From assembly GCF_014195445.1 (NCBI RefSeq), contig NZ_JACIBT010000001.1:620001-684000 (forward strand): a stretch of 64,000 nucleotides of DNA. Reading direction: 5' to 3'. The notes beneath the pieces are model-generated. The model had not been told where the DNA came from. It ran no database searches and was given only the letters and a program-made list of their open reading frames with translations. The translations under genes and the position numbers were made by a program. This DNA is from Garicola koreensis (GTDB taxonomy: Bacteria; Actinomycetota; Actinomycetes; Actinomycetales; Micrococcaceae). Shown one piece after another: positions 8,091-18,848 of the stretch (position 1 is its first letter; each line of letters starts with the position of its first letter).

Positions 8091-9512
8091 ATGTTTTCCA
8101 GCCCAGAGGAAATCCTGAAGTTCATTGAGGACGAGGGTGTGAAGTTCGTCGATGTCCGCTTCACCGATCTTCCCGGCCTGCAGCACCACTTCAACGTCCC
8201 CGCCCACACGGTGGACCTGGATTTCTTCGAGAACGGTCAGCTGTTCGACGCCTCCTCCATCCGCGGGTTCGCGGGCATCCAGGATTCAGACATGCAGCTG
8301 ATCCCCGATCCCAGCACCGCCTATGTGGATGAGTACCGCGACGCCAAAACCCTAATGATGACGTTCTCGATCGTCAGTCCGCTCACCGGAGAGCCCTATG
8401 GGCGCGACCCGCGCGGGGTGGCGCAGAAGGCCGAGGAGTACCTGGCGTCCACCGGCATCGCTGATACGGCCCTCTTCGGTCCCGAGGCGGAGTTCTTCCT
8501 CTTCGACTCGGTCTCGTTCAGGTCCACACCGCAGGAGTCCTTCTACTCCATCGGTTCCCGGGAGGCTTCCTGGTCCTCCGGCGAGGCGAAGGATGTGCCG
8601 GGCGGTCACTGGATGGCCAATAGGGGCGGATACTATCCGGTCTCGCCGCAGGACCAGACCGCTGAGGTCCGTGATGAGATTGTGCTGGCCCTGGAGCGTG
8701 CCGGCCTCTCGGTCGAGCGGGCCCACCACGAGGTCGGTGCCCCCGGCCAGCAGGAGATCAACTACAAATTCAACACGCTGACCCACTCCGCCGACGACAT
8801 CCAGAAGTTCAAGTACGTCGTGAAGAACACTGCGGCCACCTATGGGTTCACCGCAACCTTTATGCCCAAGCCGGTGTTCGAGGACAACGGTTCGGGCATG
8901 CATGTCCACCAGTCACTCTGGACCGAGGGTGAGCCGCTCTTCTACGACGAGAAGGGCTACGCCAACCTCTCAGACACTGCGCGCTGGTACATCGGCGGCA
9001 TCCTGCAGCACGCCCACGCGCTGCTGGCGTTCACCAACCCGACGGTCAACTCCTACCGACGCCTGGTCAAAGGCTACGAGGCACCGGTTTCGCTGGTGTA
9101 CTCCCAGGGCAACCGCTCAGCGGCCATCCGGATCCCGGTCACCGGCTCAAACCCGAAGGCCAAGCGCATTGAGTTCCGCGCCCCCGACGCTTCGGGAAAC
9201 CCCTACCTGGGCTTCGCGGCCATGCTGATGGCCGGACTGGACGGTATTAAGAACCGTATTGAGCCCCACGAGCCGGTCGACAAGGACCTCTACGAGCTTC
9301 CCCCCGAAGAGCTGAAGGACATCCCGCAGGCACCCGCCTCCTTGGACGAGGCGCTGGCAGCCCTGGAGCAGGATCAGGAGTTCCTGCTCGAAGGCGGGGT
9401 CTTCACCGAGGAGCTCCTCCAGACTTGGATCGACTATAAGCGTGAAGAGGAGATCCTCCCGCTGAGCCTGCGCCCGAACCCCTATGAGTTCGAGCTCTAC
9501 TTCTCCGTCTGA
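8091..9512 (+). CDS. glnA: Glutamine synthetase type I (adenylylated form)
   Basis: A 473-residue enzyme making glutamine from glutamate, ammonia and ATP. It has the beta-grasp N-domain with [11 protein letters not shown] and the catalytic domain with [24 protein letters not shown] and NRSAAIRIP. Near the C-terminus [10 protein letters not shown] carries the adenylylation tyrosine, Tyr401, so activity should be shut down by GlnE, encoded 5 kb downstream. The length fits the GSI-beta class. GAGGAG lies 10 bases before the ATG. The upstream region has an inverted repeat and a candidate -10. It corresponds to mycobacterial glnA1. Confidence 0.95.
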   Translation: MFSSPEEILKFIEDEGVKFVDVRFTDLPGLQHHFNVPAHTVDLDFFENGQLFDASSIRGFAGIQDSDMQLIPDPSTAYVDEYRDAKTLMMTFSIVSPLTGEPYGRDPRGVAQKAEEYLASTGIADTALFGPEAEFFLFDSVSFRSTPQESFYSIGSREASWSSGEAKDVPGGHWMANRGGYYPVSPQDQTAEVRDEIVLALERAGLSVERAHHEVGAPGQQEINYKFNTLTHSADDIQKFKYVVKNTAATYGFTATFMPKPVFEDNGSGMHVHQSLWTEGEPLFYDEKGYANLSDTARWYIGGILQHAHALLAFTNPTVNSYRRLVKGYEAPVSLVYSQGNRSAAIRIPVTGSNPKAKRIEFRAPDASGNPYLGFAAMLMAGLDGIKNRIEPHEPVDKDLYELPPEELKDIPQAPASLDEALAALEQDQEFLLEGGVFTEELLQTWIDYKREEEILPLSLRPNPYEFELYFSV

Positions 9513-9541
9513 GGCGGAGGGGTCAGGCGCACCGGGCCTCA
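9510..9541. terminator. Weak bidirectional hairpin between glnA and poxB
   Basis: TGAGGC (9510-9515) pairs with GCCTCA (9536-9541) across the short gap between the two convergent genes. The 20-base loop and lack of a T-run make it a weak candidate. Confidence 0.25.
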
Positions 9542-11251
9542 GAAGAGTTGGCGCAGGTTCGTCCTGGCCAGGTCCAGCAGCTGATCACCCTTGCCGCTGA
9601 GAACGGTGCGGATGGCGTACAGGGTGAATCCCTTGGCCTGGGCTGCGGTCACCGCCGGCGGCATAGACAGCTCCTGGCGTTCCGTGGTGACGTCCAGCAG
9701 CGCAGGCCCGTCATGGGCCATGAAGTCCTGCATCGCTGAGGGAAGTTCCTTGGAGGTCTCCGCACGGATTCCCCGAATCCCCATAGTCTCCACCATGTCT
9801 GCGAAGTTGGGATTCTTCAGCCCGGTGCCGTAATTGACGAAGCCGTCGGCCTTCATCTCCACCTCCACGAAGTTCAGCGAGGAGTTGTTGAAGGTCACGA
9901 TCTTCAGGGGCAGATCATATTGGGCGATGGTCAGCAGCTCACCCATGAGCATCGCCAGTCCCCCGTCACCGGCCAGGGCAACGATCTGCCGATCCGGATA
10001 GGCCAGCTGAGCCCCGATGCCTTGGGAGACAGCATTGGCCATCGAACCGTGGGCGAAGGACCCGATGAGTCGGCGCCGCCCGTTCATGCTCAGGTAGCGG
10101 CAGGCCCAGATCACCGGACTGCCCACGTCTGGGATGAACACTGCGTCGTCGTCGGCTGCTTCGTCCACCAGCCGGGCCACGTACTGCGGGTGGATGGTCC
10201 GCTTCGAGGGGCTGGCCAGAGAGTCCAAACCCTTGCGCGTCTTCTGGTAGTGCTTGGTCATGGTGTCCAGATGCTTAGCGTCCCGGTGGGCCTCCAGCCG
10301 GGGCAGCAGCTGCTCCAGGGTCTCCTTCACACCCCCGACGAGTCCGACGTCTACCGCTGCCCTGCGCCCGATCTGCTCGCCTCGGATGTCGACTTGGACG
10401 ATGGTCGCATCCGGATAGAACTGCTGGTAGGGAAGGTCTGAGCCCAGCACCACCAGGGTCTCGGCCGCCTCCATGGCCTTATATCCGGAGGAGAAGCCCA
10501 ACAGACCGGTCATCCCGACGTCGTAGGGATTGTCGTATTCGACGTGCTCCTTGCCCCGCAGTGCGTGGACGATGGGAGCCTGAAGCCGCTCGGCGGCCTG
10601 CAGCAGCTGCGTGTGGGCACCCTCGACCCCGGCACCGGCCAGTATGGTGACCTTCTCACACGTGTTGAGTGCCTCAGCGGCACGGTCGAGCTGATCCTCG
10701 GCAGGGGTGACGTGGGAGCGGGCCGCAGTGATGGTCTCCGCTTCGGCCTTGATGTCTGCCAGGGCGACGTCGCCGGGGATCACCAGCACGGCCACCCCGC
10801 GCTTCTGCAGCGCTTCGCGCATTGCGATTCGCAGCAGCCGCGGCATCTGTTCCGGGTGGGCGACCTGTTCGACGTAGACGCTGCATTCTCTGAAGAGCTC
10901 CTGGGGGTGGGTCTCCTGGAAGTATCCCGACCCGATCTCCTCGCTGGGGATGTGCGCGGCAATTGCCAGCACTGGGGTGCGTGAGCGCTGAGCGTCATAG
11001 AGCCCATTGATCAGATGCAGGTTCCCCGGCCCGCAGCTGCCGGCGCATACGGCCAACTCGCCGGTCAGCTGGGCTTCGGCACTCGCGGCGAATGCGGCAG
11101 CCTCTTCATGCCGGGTCTGGATCCAATCCAGCGTTCCGGCGGCCCGCAGCGCATCGGTGATCCCGTTCAGCGAATCTCCGGGAATCCCATAGACGCGCTT
11201 CACACCACTGGCGTGCAGGGTGTCGACAATATTGCGGGCAACTGTGGCCAC
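9539..11251 (-). CDS. poxB: Pyruvate dehydrogenase (quinone) / pyruvate oxidase
   Basis: A 570-residue thiamine-diphosphate enzyme of the PoxB group, which oxidises pyruvate to acetate and CO2 and passes electrons to menaquinone at the membrane. The N-terminal ThDP domain has VYGIPGDSLNGITDAL and the catalytic Glu in TRHEEAAAFAAS. The FAD-binding middle domain follows. The C-terminal domain carries the ThDP/Mg motif GDGGLAMLMGELLT and an Asn-rich NNSSLNF. The start is GTG at 11251, 7 bases after GGGAGGA. TAGACT and TATACC in the upstream 120 bp are possible -10 boxes. It lies between glnA and glnE, which are neighbours in mycobacteria. Confidence 0.9.
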   Translation of the reverse strand: MATVARNIVDTLHASGVKRVYGIPGDSLNGITDALRAAGTLDWIQTRHEEAAAFAASAEAQLTGELAVCAGSCGPGNLHLINGLYDAQRSRTPVLAIAAHIPSEEIGSGYFQETHPQELFRECSVYVEQVAHPEQMPRLLRIAMREALQKRGVAVLVIPGDVALADIKAEAETITAARSHVTPAEDQLDRAAEALNTCEKVTILAGAGVEGAHTQLLQAAERLQAPIVHALRGKEHVEYDNPYDVGMTGLLGFSSGYKAMEAAETLVVLGSDLPYQQFYPDATIVQVDIRGEQIGRRAAVDVGLVGGVKETLEQLLPRLEAHRDAKHLDTMTKHYQKTRKGLDSLASPSKRTIHPQYVARLVDEAADDDAVFIPDVGSPVIWACRYLSMNGRRRLIGSFAHGSMANAVSQGIGAQLAYPDRQIVALAGDGGLAMLMGELLTIAQYDLPLKIVTFNNSSLNFVEVEMKADGFVNYGTGLKNPNFADMVETMGIRGIRAETSKELPSAMQDFMAHDGPALLDVTTERQELSMPPAVTAAQAKGFTLYAIRTVLSGKGDQLLDLARTNLRQLF

Positions 11252-11371
11252 GTTGGTCCTCCCAATAGTTTTCGGTCGGGGGTGCCGGCCGGTATAGCTT
11301 CCTGTGCGTTGAGTCTAGGGTCCTCCGCACGGCAAAGGCCAGAGTATGGGAGCGGACTGCGTGGCCTTCTC

Positions 11372-13162
11372 CTATTCGGAGTCCGTCGGCTTCTGACTGC
11401 GCGCCTGCCTGCCGATTCTTGCCGAACCTGTCCTCGCCGCGATCGTGCCTCGCGGTCCGGCCGGGCGGTCCTTATCAACGTAGGGGTCACGCATCACCGG
11501 CGGCTCATCAACAGCCTCAGGTTCGACGACGATTTCGGAGGTGTCGAACTCGCGCTCGTCCTGGCGCCGATCATGCTCTTCGGGGGGCAGTACCTTTTTC
11601 CAGGTGCGTGTTCGCATCGGAGGCAGCTCGCTGGCATCTTCTCGCAGACCGCGATACAGGGCATACATTTGGAAGTACCCCATCACGAAGAACGGCAGGC
11701 CGACCAGAACAATGGTCTTCTCCAGCGCCTCCAGGCCCCCGCTGCCGGAGAAGACCAGCAGAGCGGCGGTGATCACAGCAATAGCGACGGCCCAGAAGAT
11801 GCGCTGGCCCAGGGGGTTGAAGTCTTCGTGCCCATTGGCCATCGTGTCGGTGACCAGAGCCGCAGAGTCTACCGAGGTGATGAAGAAGATCACGATCACC
11901 ATGATCGCGATCACCGAGACGAACGTGGAGGCAGGGTAGTTCGCTAAGAAGGCGAACAGCGCGCCGGGGATGTCCTCGTCCTCGACAACCGTTTGGACCA
12001 GACCGCCCTCACCGTTGAGCTCAATGTCGAAAGCAGCATGGCCAAAGATGCCGAACCACAGCACCGAGAAGCCCGCAGGGACCCCAAGCACCCCGGCAAC
12101 GAACTGCCGGACCGTGCGGCCTTTGGAGATCCGAGCGATGAAGATGCCCACGAAAGGTGACCAGCTGATCGTCCAGGCCCAATAGAAGACGGTCCAGGAG
12201 TCCTGCCAGCCAGAGTCAGCGAAGGCGTCGTTCCACAGCGCCAACTCGGGCAGATTTATCAGGTAGCTGCCCGCTGCCTCGATGGTGCCCTGCAGGACGA
12301 AGAGGGTGGAGCCGGTCACCAGAATGAACACCAGCAGCCCGATTGCCACCCAGATGTTGACGTTGGAAAGCACTTTGATGCCACGGTCCAAACCCAACGC
12401 GACCGAGATCATTGCCGCCCCGCCGACGACGCCGATGATGACCAGCTGCCACACGGCATTCTCGGGGATGCCGAACACACGAGAGATTCCGCCGTTGATC
12501 TGCAGGGCGCCCAACCCCAGGGACACCGCGACGCCGAAGACGGTGCCGATGATGGCGACCACGTCGATGACCTTGCCGATCGGCCCATGAATCCGCTCGC
12601 CCAGGATGGGCTGGAAGATCGAGCTGACCCGGGGCGGCAGGTTGCGCTTGTGGATGAAGTAGGCGAAGCACAGTGCCGGCAGCGTGAAGATGGCCCAGGT
12701 GTGCAGGGTGAAGTGGTAGAAGGTGAAGTTCATCGCATCTGCTGCAGCCTCGGTGGTTCCGGGTTCTATCCCCAGCTCAGGCCCGCGCGGCGGATCGCCG
12801 AAATGGCTGACCGGTTCGGCCACGCCCCAGAACATCAGAATGCTGCCGATGCCGGCGGCGAACAGCATGCCGCACCACGCAAAACCGGAGTGCTCGGGAG
12901 CTTAGTCATCGGGGCCCAATGTGACACGGCCGAACCGGCTGATCGCGACGAGGACCAGAAAGATCAGAAACAGGGTGAGACCGAGGATATAGAACCAGCC
13001 CAGGTTGGTGTAGAGCCAGTCTGAGGCGGCGGTGACGGCTGCATCGAGGGGTTCGGTGAAGACGATGGTGGTAATCACGAACAGGATCATCAGCGCGGCC
13101 GCGCTGAAGAATATCGGCGGCGAGGTGCGCAGCCGCAGCAGATCGTGCAATCGGGTCAGCAT
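11372..13162 (-). pseudogene. BCCT family osmolyte transporter interrupted by an in-frame stop
   Basis: The full frame runs from ATG 13162 (GAGGAG upstream) to 11372 and would encode about 596 residues with twelve membrane segments. A TAA at 12902-12904 cuts it after 86 residues. Both halves are in the same frame, and the join reads GPDD-stop-APEHSGFAW followed by MLFAAGIGS and FWGVAEP, exactly the second-helix region of BCCT carriers. Later motifs such as WTISWSPFVGIFIARISKGRT are intact. BCCT proteins import glycine betaine, choline or ectoine-type solutes with sodium. One base change in the stop codon would restore it. Either a recent nonsense mutation or a sequence error; I cannot separate these. 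Confidence 0.8.
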
Positions 13163-13290
13163 TACGTTGACTCCTCAGACCAGGCGCGACCCGAGCTGAT
13201 CAGGCCGGGGTGCCGATTCTGCCGCTGATTCACTTATATGGGAACCCCTCATCAGGTCCCGGAATGTTCTGACCGGCTCGGTGAGTTGGG

Positions 13291-14304
13291 ATGTATATGA
13301 GCTCACCTGTATCCCGCCCCCTGTCCTGGCTAGACCTCGCTCGCGTCCGTCAGGGCGAACCCATGGCCGATGCGATCAACCGGTCCGTGCGCCTGGCGCA
13401 GACTGCTGACCGCAGCGGCTATACCCGCATCTGGTTCGCCGAGCACCACAACATGCCTCACATCGCATCCTCGGCGACCTCCCTACTGATCCAGCACATT
13501 GCCGCGAACACCGAGCACCTGCGCGTCGGGGCCGGGGGCATCATGCTGCCCAACCACTCCCCGCTGGTGATCGCCGAGCAGTTCGGCACACTGGGGACCC
13601 TCTACCCCGGCCGCATCGACCTGGGGCTGGGCCGCGCCCCCGGAACCGACGGGCAGACCATGCGCGCCCTGCGGCGTGACGGCACCGAATCTGACCGGTT
13701 CCACGCCGATGTCATGGAACTCTCCGGCTATCTGACCGGACACACCCGCATCCCAGAGGTCAACGCCTTCCCCGGTCACGGCACCGATGTGCCGCTCTAC
13801 ATTCTGGGGTCATCTCTCTACGGCGCCCAGCTGGCGGCCACCCTGGGGCTGCCCTATGCCTTCGCCTCACACTTTGCCCCGCAGATGCTCGAGCAGGCTG
13901 CGCAGACCTACCGGGAGAACTTCAGCGCCTCCGGGTCGCTGCTGGGCCCCGACGCGCAGCCGCACTTCATCGCAGCAGCCAATGTGGTGGTTCACGACGA
14001 CGCCGACACCGCCCGGGACCAGCGGCACCGAGCTGAGAACAGCTGGATCAAGATGATGCTGGGCCGCAACCGGTCACTGGCCGAGGACGACGTGGAGCAG
14101 CTGCGCGACCACCCGGCAGGCCAGCAGGTGCTGGGTATGCTGTCCCGCACGGCCTCCGGGGGCCCGGACGAGGTGACTGCCTGGCTGGAGAGCTTCGCCG
14201 ATCAGGTGCAGGCTGATGAGCTGATGCTGGTCAATCTTGCCCCTGACGAGCAGGTCCAGCATCGCGCCGTCGAGCTGTTGGCACCGTCGCCGGCACAGTC
14301 CTAG
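13291..14304 (+). CDS. Luciferase-like FMN-dependent monooxygenase (LLM class)
   Basis: A 337-residue TIM-barrel protein of the group-1 luciferase-like family. Seen motifs are the N-terminal [29 protein letters not shown] near 50-63, and [20 protein letters not shown] with [11 protein letters not shown], all diagnostic of this group. Members use FMNH2 and oxygen on unknown substrates, so the role is not assigned. ATGs at 13291 and 13297 are both possible, and neither has a clear ribosome site. The gene is divergent from the broken BCCT gene and converges with glnE, with 16 bp between the stops. Confidence 0.82.
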   Translation: MYMSSPVSRPLSWLDLARVRQGEPMADAINRSVRLAQTADRSGYTRIWFAEHHNMPHIASSATSLLIQHIAANTEHLRVGAGGIMLPNHSPLVIAEQFGTLGTLYPGRIDLGLGRAPGTDGQTMRALRRDGTESDRFHADVMELSGYLTGHTRIPEVNAFPGHGTDVPLYILGSSLYGAQLAATLGLPYAFASHFAPQMLEQAAQTYRENFSASGSLLGPDAQPHFIAAANVVVHDDADTARDQRHRAENSWIKMMLGRNRSLAEDDVEQLRDHPAGQQVLGMLSRTASGGPDEVTAWLESFADQVQADELMLVNLAPDEQVQHRAVELLAPSPAQS

Positions 14305-14320
14305 CTGTCGAGGCGCAAGC

Positions 14321-17300
14321 CTAACTGTCGTAGAACAGCTTCTCGAAGACCTGCCGGGCGCGCCGGGTTGTGCGCAGGTAGTGCTCTTCGAAGGCGGCGG
14401 CGCGTCCTTTGTCGAACCCGCACCAGCGAGAGATGGCCTCCAACTCCAATCGCGATGAGGGCAGCACGTCAGAGAGTTTGCCGCTCCAGATCACGATTCC
14501 GCTGCGCACCCTGGTGCACAGCAGCCACGCATCGGCCAGTGCGGCGGCGTCGTCGGGGGCCAGCAGCTCCTCATCGACCAGGGAGTTGAGCACCTGAAGA
14601 GTGCCGGTGGTGCGCAGCACCGGTTTGTGGTGGGCATGCTGGAGCTGAAGCAGCTGCACCACCCACTCGACGTCGGTGAGCCCTCCGCGGCCCAGTTTGA
14701 CCTGCCGCGCCGGGTCGGCCCCGCGTGGCAGCCGCTCGCCCTCCACCCGGGCCTTGAGGCGGCGGATTTCGCGCACCTCGGATTCTTGGAGAGGCTGATC
14801 GTAGCGGACCGAGTCGATGAGTTCGGTGAAATCGTGGGCGAGCTCATCAGAGCCGGCGGCTGGTCGGGCGCGCAGCAGCGCCTGCCGCTCCCAGGTGGCC
14901 ATCCACCGCTGGTAGTACTCTCGGTAGGAGTCCAGGGACCGGGAGAGCGGGCCTTTCTTTCCCTCCGGGCGCAGGTCGGCATCAACCTGCAGCGGAAACT
15001 CGCCGCGCACTGCCGGTCTGACCGGTTTGGAGAGCAGCTGGGTCATGCGCAGGGCGATCTTCTGCGCCTGGGAGTCCGCCTCGGCCTTCTTCGCCCCGGG
15101 AAGGGCACGGTGGACGAACATCGCGTCCATATCTGAGCCGTAGCTGATCTCTTGGCCGCCCTGGCGGCCCATGGCGACCATCAGGAACTCCACCGCCAAG
15201 TCTCCCTCTCGGCGGATCTCGTTCTCCGCCACCCGCAGGGCCCCGACGGCGGCCGCCCGGTCGGCGGCTGACAGCGCCCGGCCGGCCTCCTCCACCGAGA
15301 GCAGCCCACATGCTTCGGCAATGGCGATCCGCAGCGTTTCGCGCTGTCTGATCATGCGTGCCGGGCGGACTGCAGAGCTGAGCTGCCCGTTGTGACGAGC
15401 GATGGCGCTGCGCACTTCTGCCCAGAGGGTCTCGAAGCTGTGGGTGACCAGCAGGTCATCCTCCCCCAGCCACCGGGCAGACTCCGGCATATGCTCCAGC
15501 ATCTCGGAGATCAGCTTGGAGCTGGTGAGCATATGCGAAAGTCGTTCCGCGGCCATCGACGAGTCCCGCAGCATGGTCAGGTACCAGGGACTGGCACCCA
15601 GGGACTCGCTGATGCGTCGGAAGGCCAGCAGGCCGTGATCGGGGTCGACGCCCTCGGCCAGCCAGCCCAGCATGGCCGGCAGGATGCGCCGCTGCAGGGT
15701 CGCCTTGCGTGATACCCCGGAGGTCAGCGTCTCGATGTGTCGCAGGGCGCCGGCGGTGTCGCTGTAGCCCAGCGCGCTCAGCCGGTCCCGCACCGCCTCT
15801 GCGGAGAGCCTGACCTCGTCGTCGGCCAGCACAGCAGTGGTCGACAGCAGCGGCCGGTAGAAGATCTTCTGGTGGAAGGTGGAGACTTCACGGCGGGTGG
15901 CTCGCCACGCCTTGAGGAAACCCTCGGGCGCATGGCGTCGAGTCTGGCCCGGCGGCCGGGTGGCCTGAGCAAGGGCGCGCAGCTGAGTCTCATCCTCCGG
16001 CATCAGATGGGTGCGCCGCAGCTGGCGCATCTGGATCCGGTGCTCGTAGAGCCGAAGTTGCTGGTAGCAGCGGATCATGGCCGCTTGGTCGCGGCTGGAG
16101 ACGTACTCGCCGGTTCCCAGGGCCGCAATGGCTGACAATGTGTCCCGGACTCGGATGCTGGGGTCCACCCTGCCGTGGACCAGCTGCAGCAGCTGGACGG
16201 TGAACTCGATGTCACGCAGCCCGCCGTGTCCCAGCTTCAGCTCCCGGTCGGTCTGCTCGGAGGGGATGTTGGCGAAGACCCGGCGGCGCATCGCCTGCAC
16301 GTTCTCCACGAAGCCTTCCCGGGCCGAGGACTGCCACACCAGCGGCCAGATGGCCTCCATGTAAGCCTCACCGAGGCTGCGGCTGCCGGCGATGGGACGG
16401 GCCTTGAGCAGGGCCTGAAACTCCCACCCGCTGGCCCACCGCCGATAGTACTGCTGGTGCGACGCCACCGTGCGGGACAGCGGCCCGTCCCGACCCTCGG
16501 GCCGCAGGTTGGCATCTACCTCCCAGAGTGCGGGTTCACCTTCGGAGGCGTTGAGCACTTTGGCGATCCCCCCGGAGAGCGCAGCGGCGATTCGCTGGGC
16601 GGTGTCCTCGTCGACGTCATCTGGGGCACGGTGGACGAAGAGGACGTCCACGTCCGAGACATAGTTCAGTTCCCGTGCCCCCGTTTTGCCCATACCGATG
16701 ACGGCCAGCTCCACCCTGGACGCCTGTTGGCTGCGGCTCTCCTCCTCGGCCCGGGCCACGGCCAGTGCCCCTTCGACGGCGGCGGCAGCCGCGTCGGCAA
16801 GCTGACGCGAGGCCTGTGGCACATAGCCGGCCGGATCGTCGGCGCAGAGGTCACGCAGGGCCAGTCGGGCCACTTCGCGCCGATAGGCGATCCGCAGGGC
16901 CCGACCAGCGTCCTTGGCGGTGAAGTCCTCATTGAGCCGGGCGGCGGGAAGCTCAGCGTCGGCGTCGGCCCGCACTGCGCTCATCATGGTGCGCAGCAGA
17001 TCATCGGCGCCGACCACATGAGGCTGCGGTCCGCAGGGCTCGGTAAGGATGTCGGTGTGTTCGGGGTGCCGGATCAGGAACTCGCCCAGCGGCGGGGAGG
17101 CGCCCAGCAGGCGAATCAGCGGGACAGCCGCGGGGTAGTGCCGATCCCCCTGGCGGAAGAGGTCGTGGACGTCTGGGGCCCGTTCGGCCAGGCGGATCAG
17201 CAGCAGCAGGGCCTCATCGGCGTTGGGCGCCTCCGCCAGGGTGCGGACCAGGGACGCGGGGTCGAGGTCGGCCAGCTCGTCATCGGCGAGAAAAGTCTCC

Positions 17301-17359
17301 GCCCGCTGCAGCTCCTGGAAGCCTGCGGCTATGAGGTCCCGGGATGCGACTTCGCTCAT
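14321..17359 (-). CDS. glnE: Bifunctional glutamine synthetase adenylyltransferase/deadenylylase
   Basis: A 1012-residue GlnE. Two nucleotidyltransferase domains are visible: ELNYVSDVDVLFVHRAP in the N-terminal half (de-adenylylation) and EISYGSDMDAMFVHRALPG in the C-terminal half (adenylylation), each followed by a helical domain beginning VKLGRGGLTDVEW or LKLGHGGLRDIEF. It adds or removes AMP on GlnA Tyr401 according to nitrogen state. The length matches the family. It lies 35 bp downstream of glnA2 on the same strand, so the pair is probably co-transcribed; the same order occurs in mycobacteria. Confidence 0.95.
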   Translation of the reverse strand: MSEVASRDLIAAGFQELQRAETFLADDELADLDPASLVRTLAEAPNADEALLLLIRLAERAPDVHDLFRQGDRHYPAAVPLIRLLGASPPLGEFLIRHPEHTDILTEPCGPQPHVVGADDLLRTMMSAVRADADAELPAARLNEDFTAKDAGRALRIAYRREVARLALRDLCADDPAGYVPQASRQLADAAAAAVEGALAVARAEEESRSQQASRVELAVIGMGKTGARELNYVSDVDVLFVHRAPDDVDEDTAQRIAAALSGGIAKVLNASEGEPALWEVDANLRPEGRDGPLSRTVASHQQYYRRWASGWEFQALLKARPIAGSRSLGEAYMEAIWPLVWQSSAREGFVENVQAMRRRVFANIPSEQTDRELKLGHGGLRDIEFTVQLLQLVHGRVDPSIRVRDTLSAIAALGTGEYVSSRDQAAMIRCYQQLRLYEHRIQMRQLRRTHLMPEDETQLRALAQATRPPGQTRRHAPEGFLKAWRATRREVSTFHQKIFYRPLLSTTAVLADDEVRLSAEAVRDRLSALGYSDTAGALRHIETLTSGVSRKATLQRRILPAMLGWLAEGVDPDHGLLAFRRISESLGASPWYLTMLRDSSMAAERLSHMLTSSKLISEMLEHMPESARWLGEDDLLVTHSFETLWAEVRSAIARHNGQLSSAVRPARMIRQRETLRIAIAEACGLLSVEEAGRALSAADRAAAVGALRVAENEIRREGDLAVEFLMVAMGRQGGQEISYGSDMDAMFVHRALPGAKKAEADSQAQKIALRMTQLLSKPVRPAVRGEFPLQVDADLRPEGKKGPLSRSLDSYREYYQRWMATWERQALLRARPAAGSDELAHDFTELIDSVRYDQPLQESEVREIRRLKARVEGERLPRGADPARQVKLGRGGLTDVEWVVQLLQLQHAHHKPVLRTTGTLQVLNSLVDEELLAPDDAAALADAWLLCTRVRSGIVIWSGKLSDVLPSSRLELEAISRWCGFDKGRAAAFEEHYLRTTRRARQVFEKLFYDS

Positions 17360-17394
17360 GCGCCGTCTTCGGTCTGCGACGTCGAGCCCATGGG

Positions 17395-18735
17395 TCAGAC
17401 CATGCCCAGGTACTTGTTGACTTCAAAGGGTGAGACGTTGATGCGGTACTCGTCCCACTCGTCCTGCTTATTGCGCAGCAGGTTCTCGAAGACCTGCTCA
17501 CCGAGGATTCCGGCGACCAGCTCGGACTCCTCCATCTTGCGGATCGCGTCGTGCAGGGTGCTCGGCAGCGGGTTGAGCCCCAGTGCCTTGCGCTCTGCGG
17601 TGGTCAGGGACCAGACGTCCTCGGTGACGTGCTCTGAGAGGTCATAGCCCTCCTGGATGCCCTTCAGCCCCGCGCCGATGATCACCGCGTAGCCCAGATA
17701 CGGGTTGGTGGAGGCGTCGCTGCCGCGGAACTCGACCCTGGCGGAGCCTCCTTTGGTGGGCTTGTACAGCGGAACCCGCATCAGGGCCGAGCGGTTGTTG
17801 TGCCCCCACGAGATGTGGCTGGGTGCCTCTCCCCCGCCCCAGAGCCGCTTATAGGAGTTGACGAACTGATTAGTGATGGCGGTGAACTCCGGGGCATGGG
17901 TCAGCACTCCGGCGATGAACTGCCGTGCCGTGGTGGAGAGGTTGAACTCCGCACTGGGGTCGAAGAACACGTTGGTGTCGCCTTCGAACATGCTGAAGTG
18001 GGTGTGCATACCGGAGCCGGGATGCTCGCCGAAGGGTTTGGGCATGAAGGTCGCGTACTTGCCGTGGGCCAGTGCGACCTCTTTGACGATGGTGCGGAAG
18101 GTCATGATGTTGTCCGCAGTGGTCAGCGCGTCGGCGTAGCGCAGGTCGATCTCGTTCTGGCCGGGTCCGGCCTCACTGTGGCTGAACTCCACAGAGATGC
18201 CCACCGATTCCAGCATGTTGACCGTCTGCCGGCGCAGGTCCTGGGCGACGATCCCCGCACTGTGGTCGAAGTAGCCGGCTCTGTCGGCCGGCACGGGCTG
18301 TCCCTGTTCGTCGAGCTCCTCCGACTTCAGCAGATAGAACTCGATCTCCGGGTGGGTGTAGCAGGTGAAGCCCATCTCTGCGGCCTCGTCGAGCTGGCGG
18401 CGCAGCACAAAGCGCGGGTCGGCCGCCGCCGGTTCCTGGTCGGGGGTGAGGATGTCGCAGAACATGCGCGAGGTGGGCTCGTCCTCACCGCGCCAGGGCA
18501 GAATCTGGAAGCTGGAGGGGTCAGGCTTCAGCAGCATGTCCGATTCGAAAACCCTGGAGAGCCCCTCAATGGAGGAGCCGTCGAAGCCCAAGCCCTCGGT
18601 GAAGGCACCCTCCACCTCCGCCGGGGCCAGAGCCACTGACTTCAGGGTGCCGACGACGTCGGTGAACCACAGCCGCACGAAGCGCACATCGCGCTCCTCA
18701 ATGGTTCGCAGCACGAATTCCTGCTGACGGTCCAT
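17395..18735 (-). CDS. glnA2: Glutamine synthetase type I, GlnA2 group
   Basis: A 446-residue glutamine synthetase-family protein. Motifs: LWFTDVVGTLKSVAL, GFDGSSIEGLSRVFESDM, HPEIEFYLLK and GPGQNEIDLRYADAL. The segment after GRNN-type HNNRSALMRVP is shorter than in GlnA, and the adenylylation sequence DLYxLPPEE is absent (here TAERKALGLNPLPSTL), so GlnE should not modify it. Some actinobacterial GlnA2-4 proteins act on polyamines instead of ammonia, so its true substrate is open. Start at ATG 18735 with AGGAGG upstream. It precedes glnE in the same operon. Confidence 0.9.
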   Translation of the reverse strand: MDRQQEFVLRTIEERDVRFVRLWFTDVVGTLKSVALAPAEVEGAFTEGLGFDGSSIEGLSRVFESDMLLKPDPSSFQILPWRGEDEPTSRMFCDILTPDQEPAAADPRFVLRRQLDEAAEMGFTCYTHPEIEFYLLKSEELDEQGQPVPADRAGYFDHSAGIVAQDLRRQTVNMLESVGISVEFSHSEAGPGQNEIDLRYADALTTADNIMTFRTIVKEVALAHGKYATFMPKPFGEHPGSGMHTHFSMFEGDTNVFFDPSAEFNLSTTARQFIAGVLTHAPEFTAITNQFVNSYKRLWGGGEAPSHISWGHNNRSALMRVPLYKPTKGGSARVEFRGSDASTNPYLGYAVIIGAGLKGIQEGYDLSEHVTEDVWSLTTAERKALGLNPLPSTLHDAIRKMEESELVAGILGEQVFENLLRNKQDEWDEYRINVSPFEVNKYLGMV

Positions 18736-18848
18736 GGTGTACCCGGCCTCCTGAGAATGTGGGATGCTCCAGCGATTTCCACTCTACCCAACGGCCGGGA
18801 CACCGGCGCTGGCATGAATCCTGCGTTCGCTGCCTGGAACAGACAGCT

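Noticed and set aside
16175-17647. 490-codon open frame on the plus strand
   Set aside because: Antisense to glnE and glnA2; no ribosome site, repetitive Gln/Gly composition.
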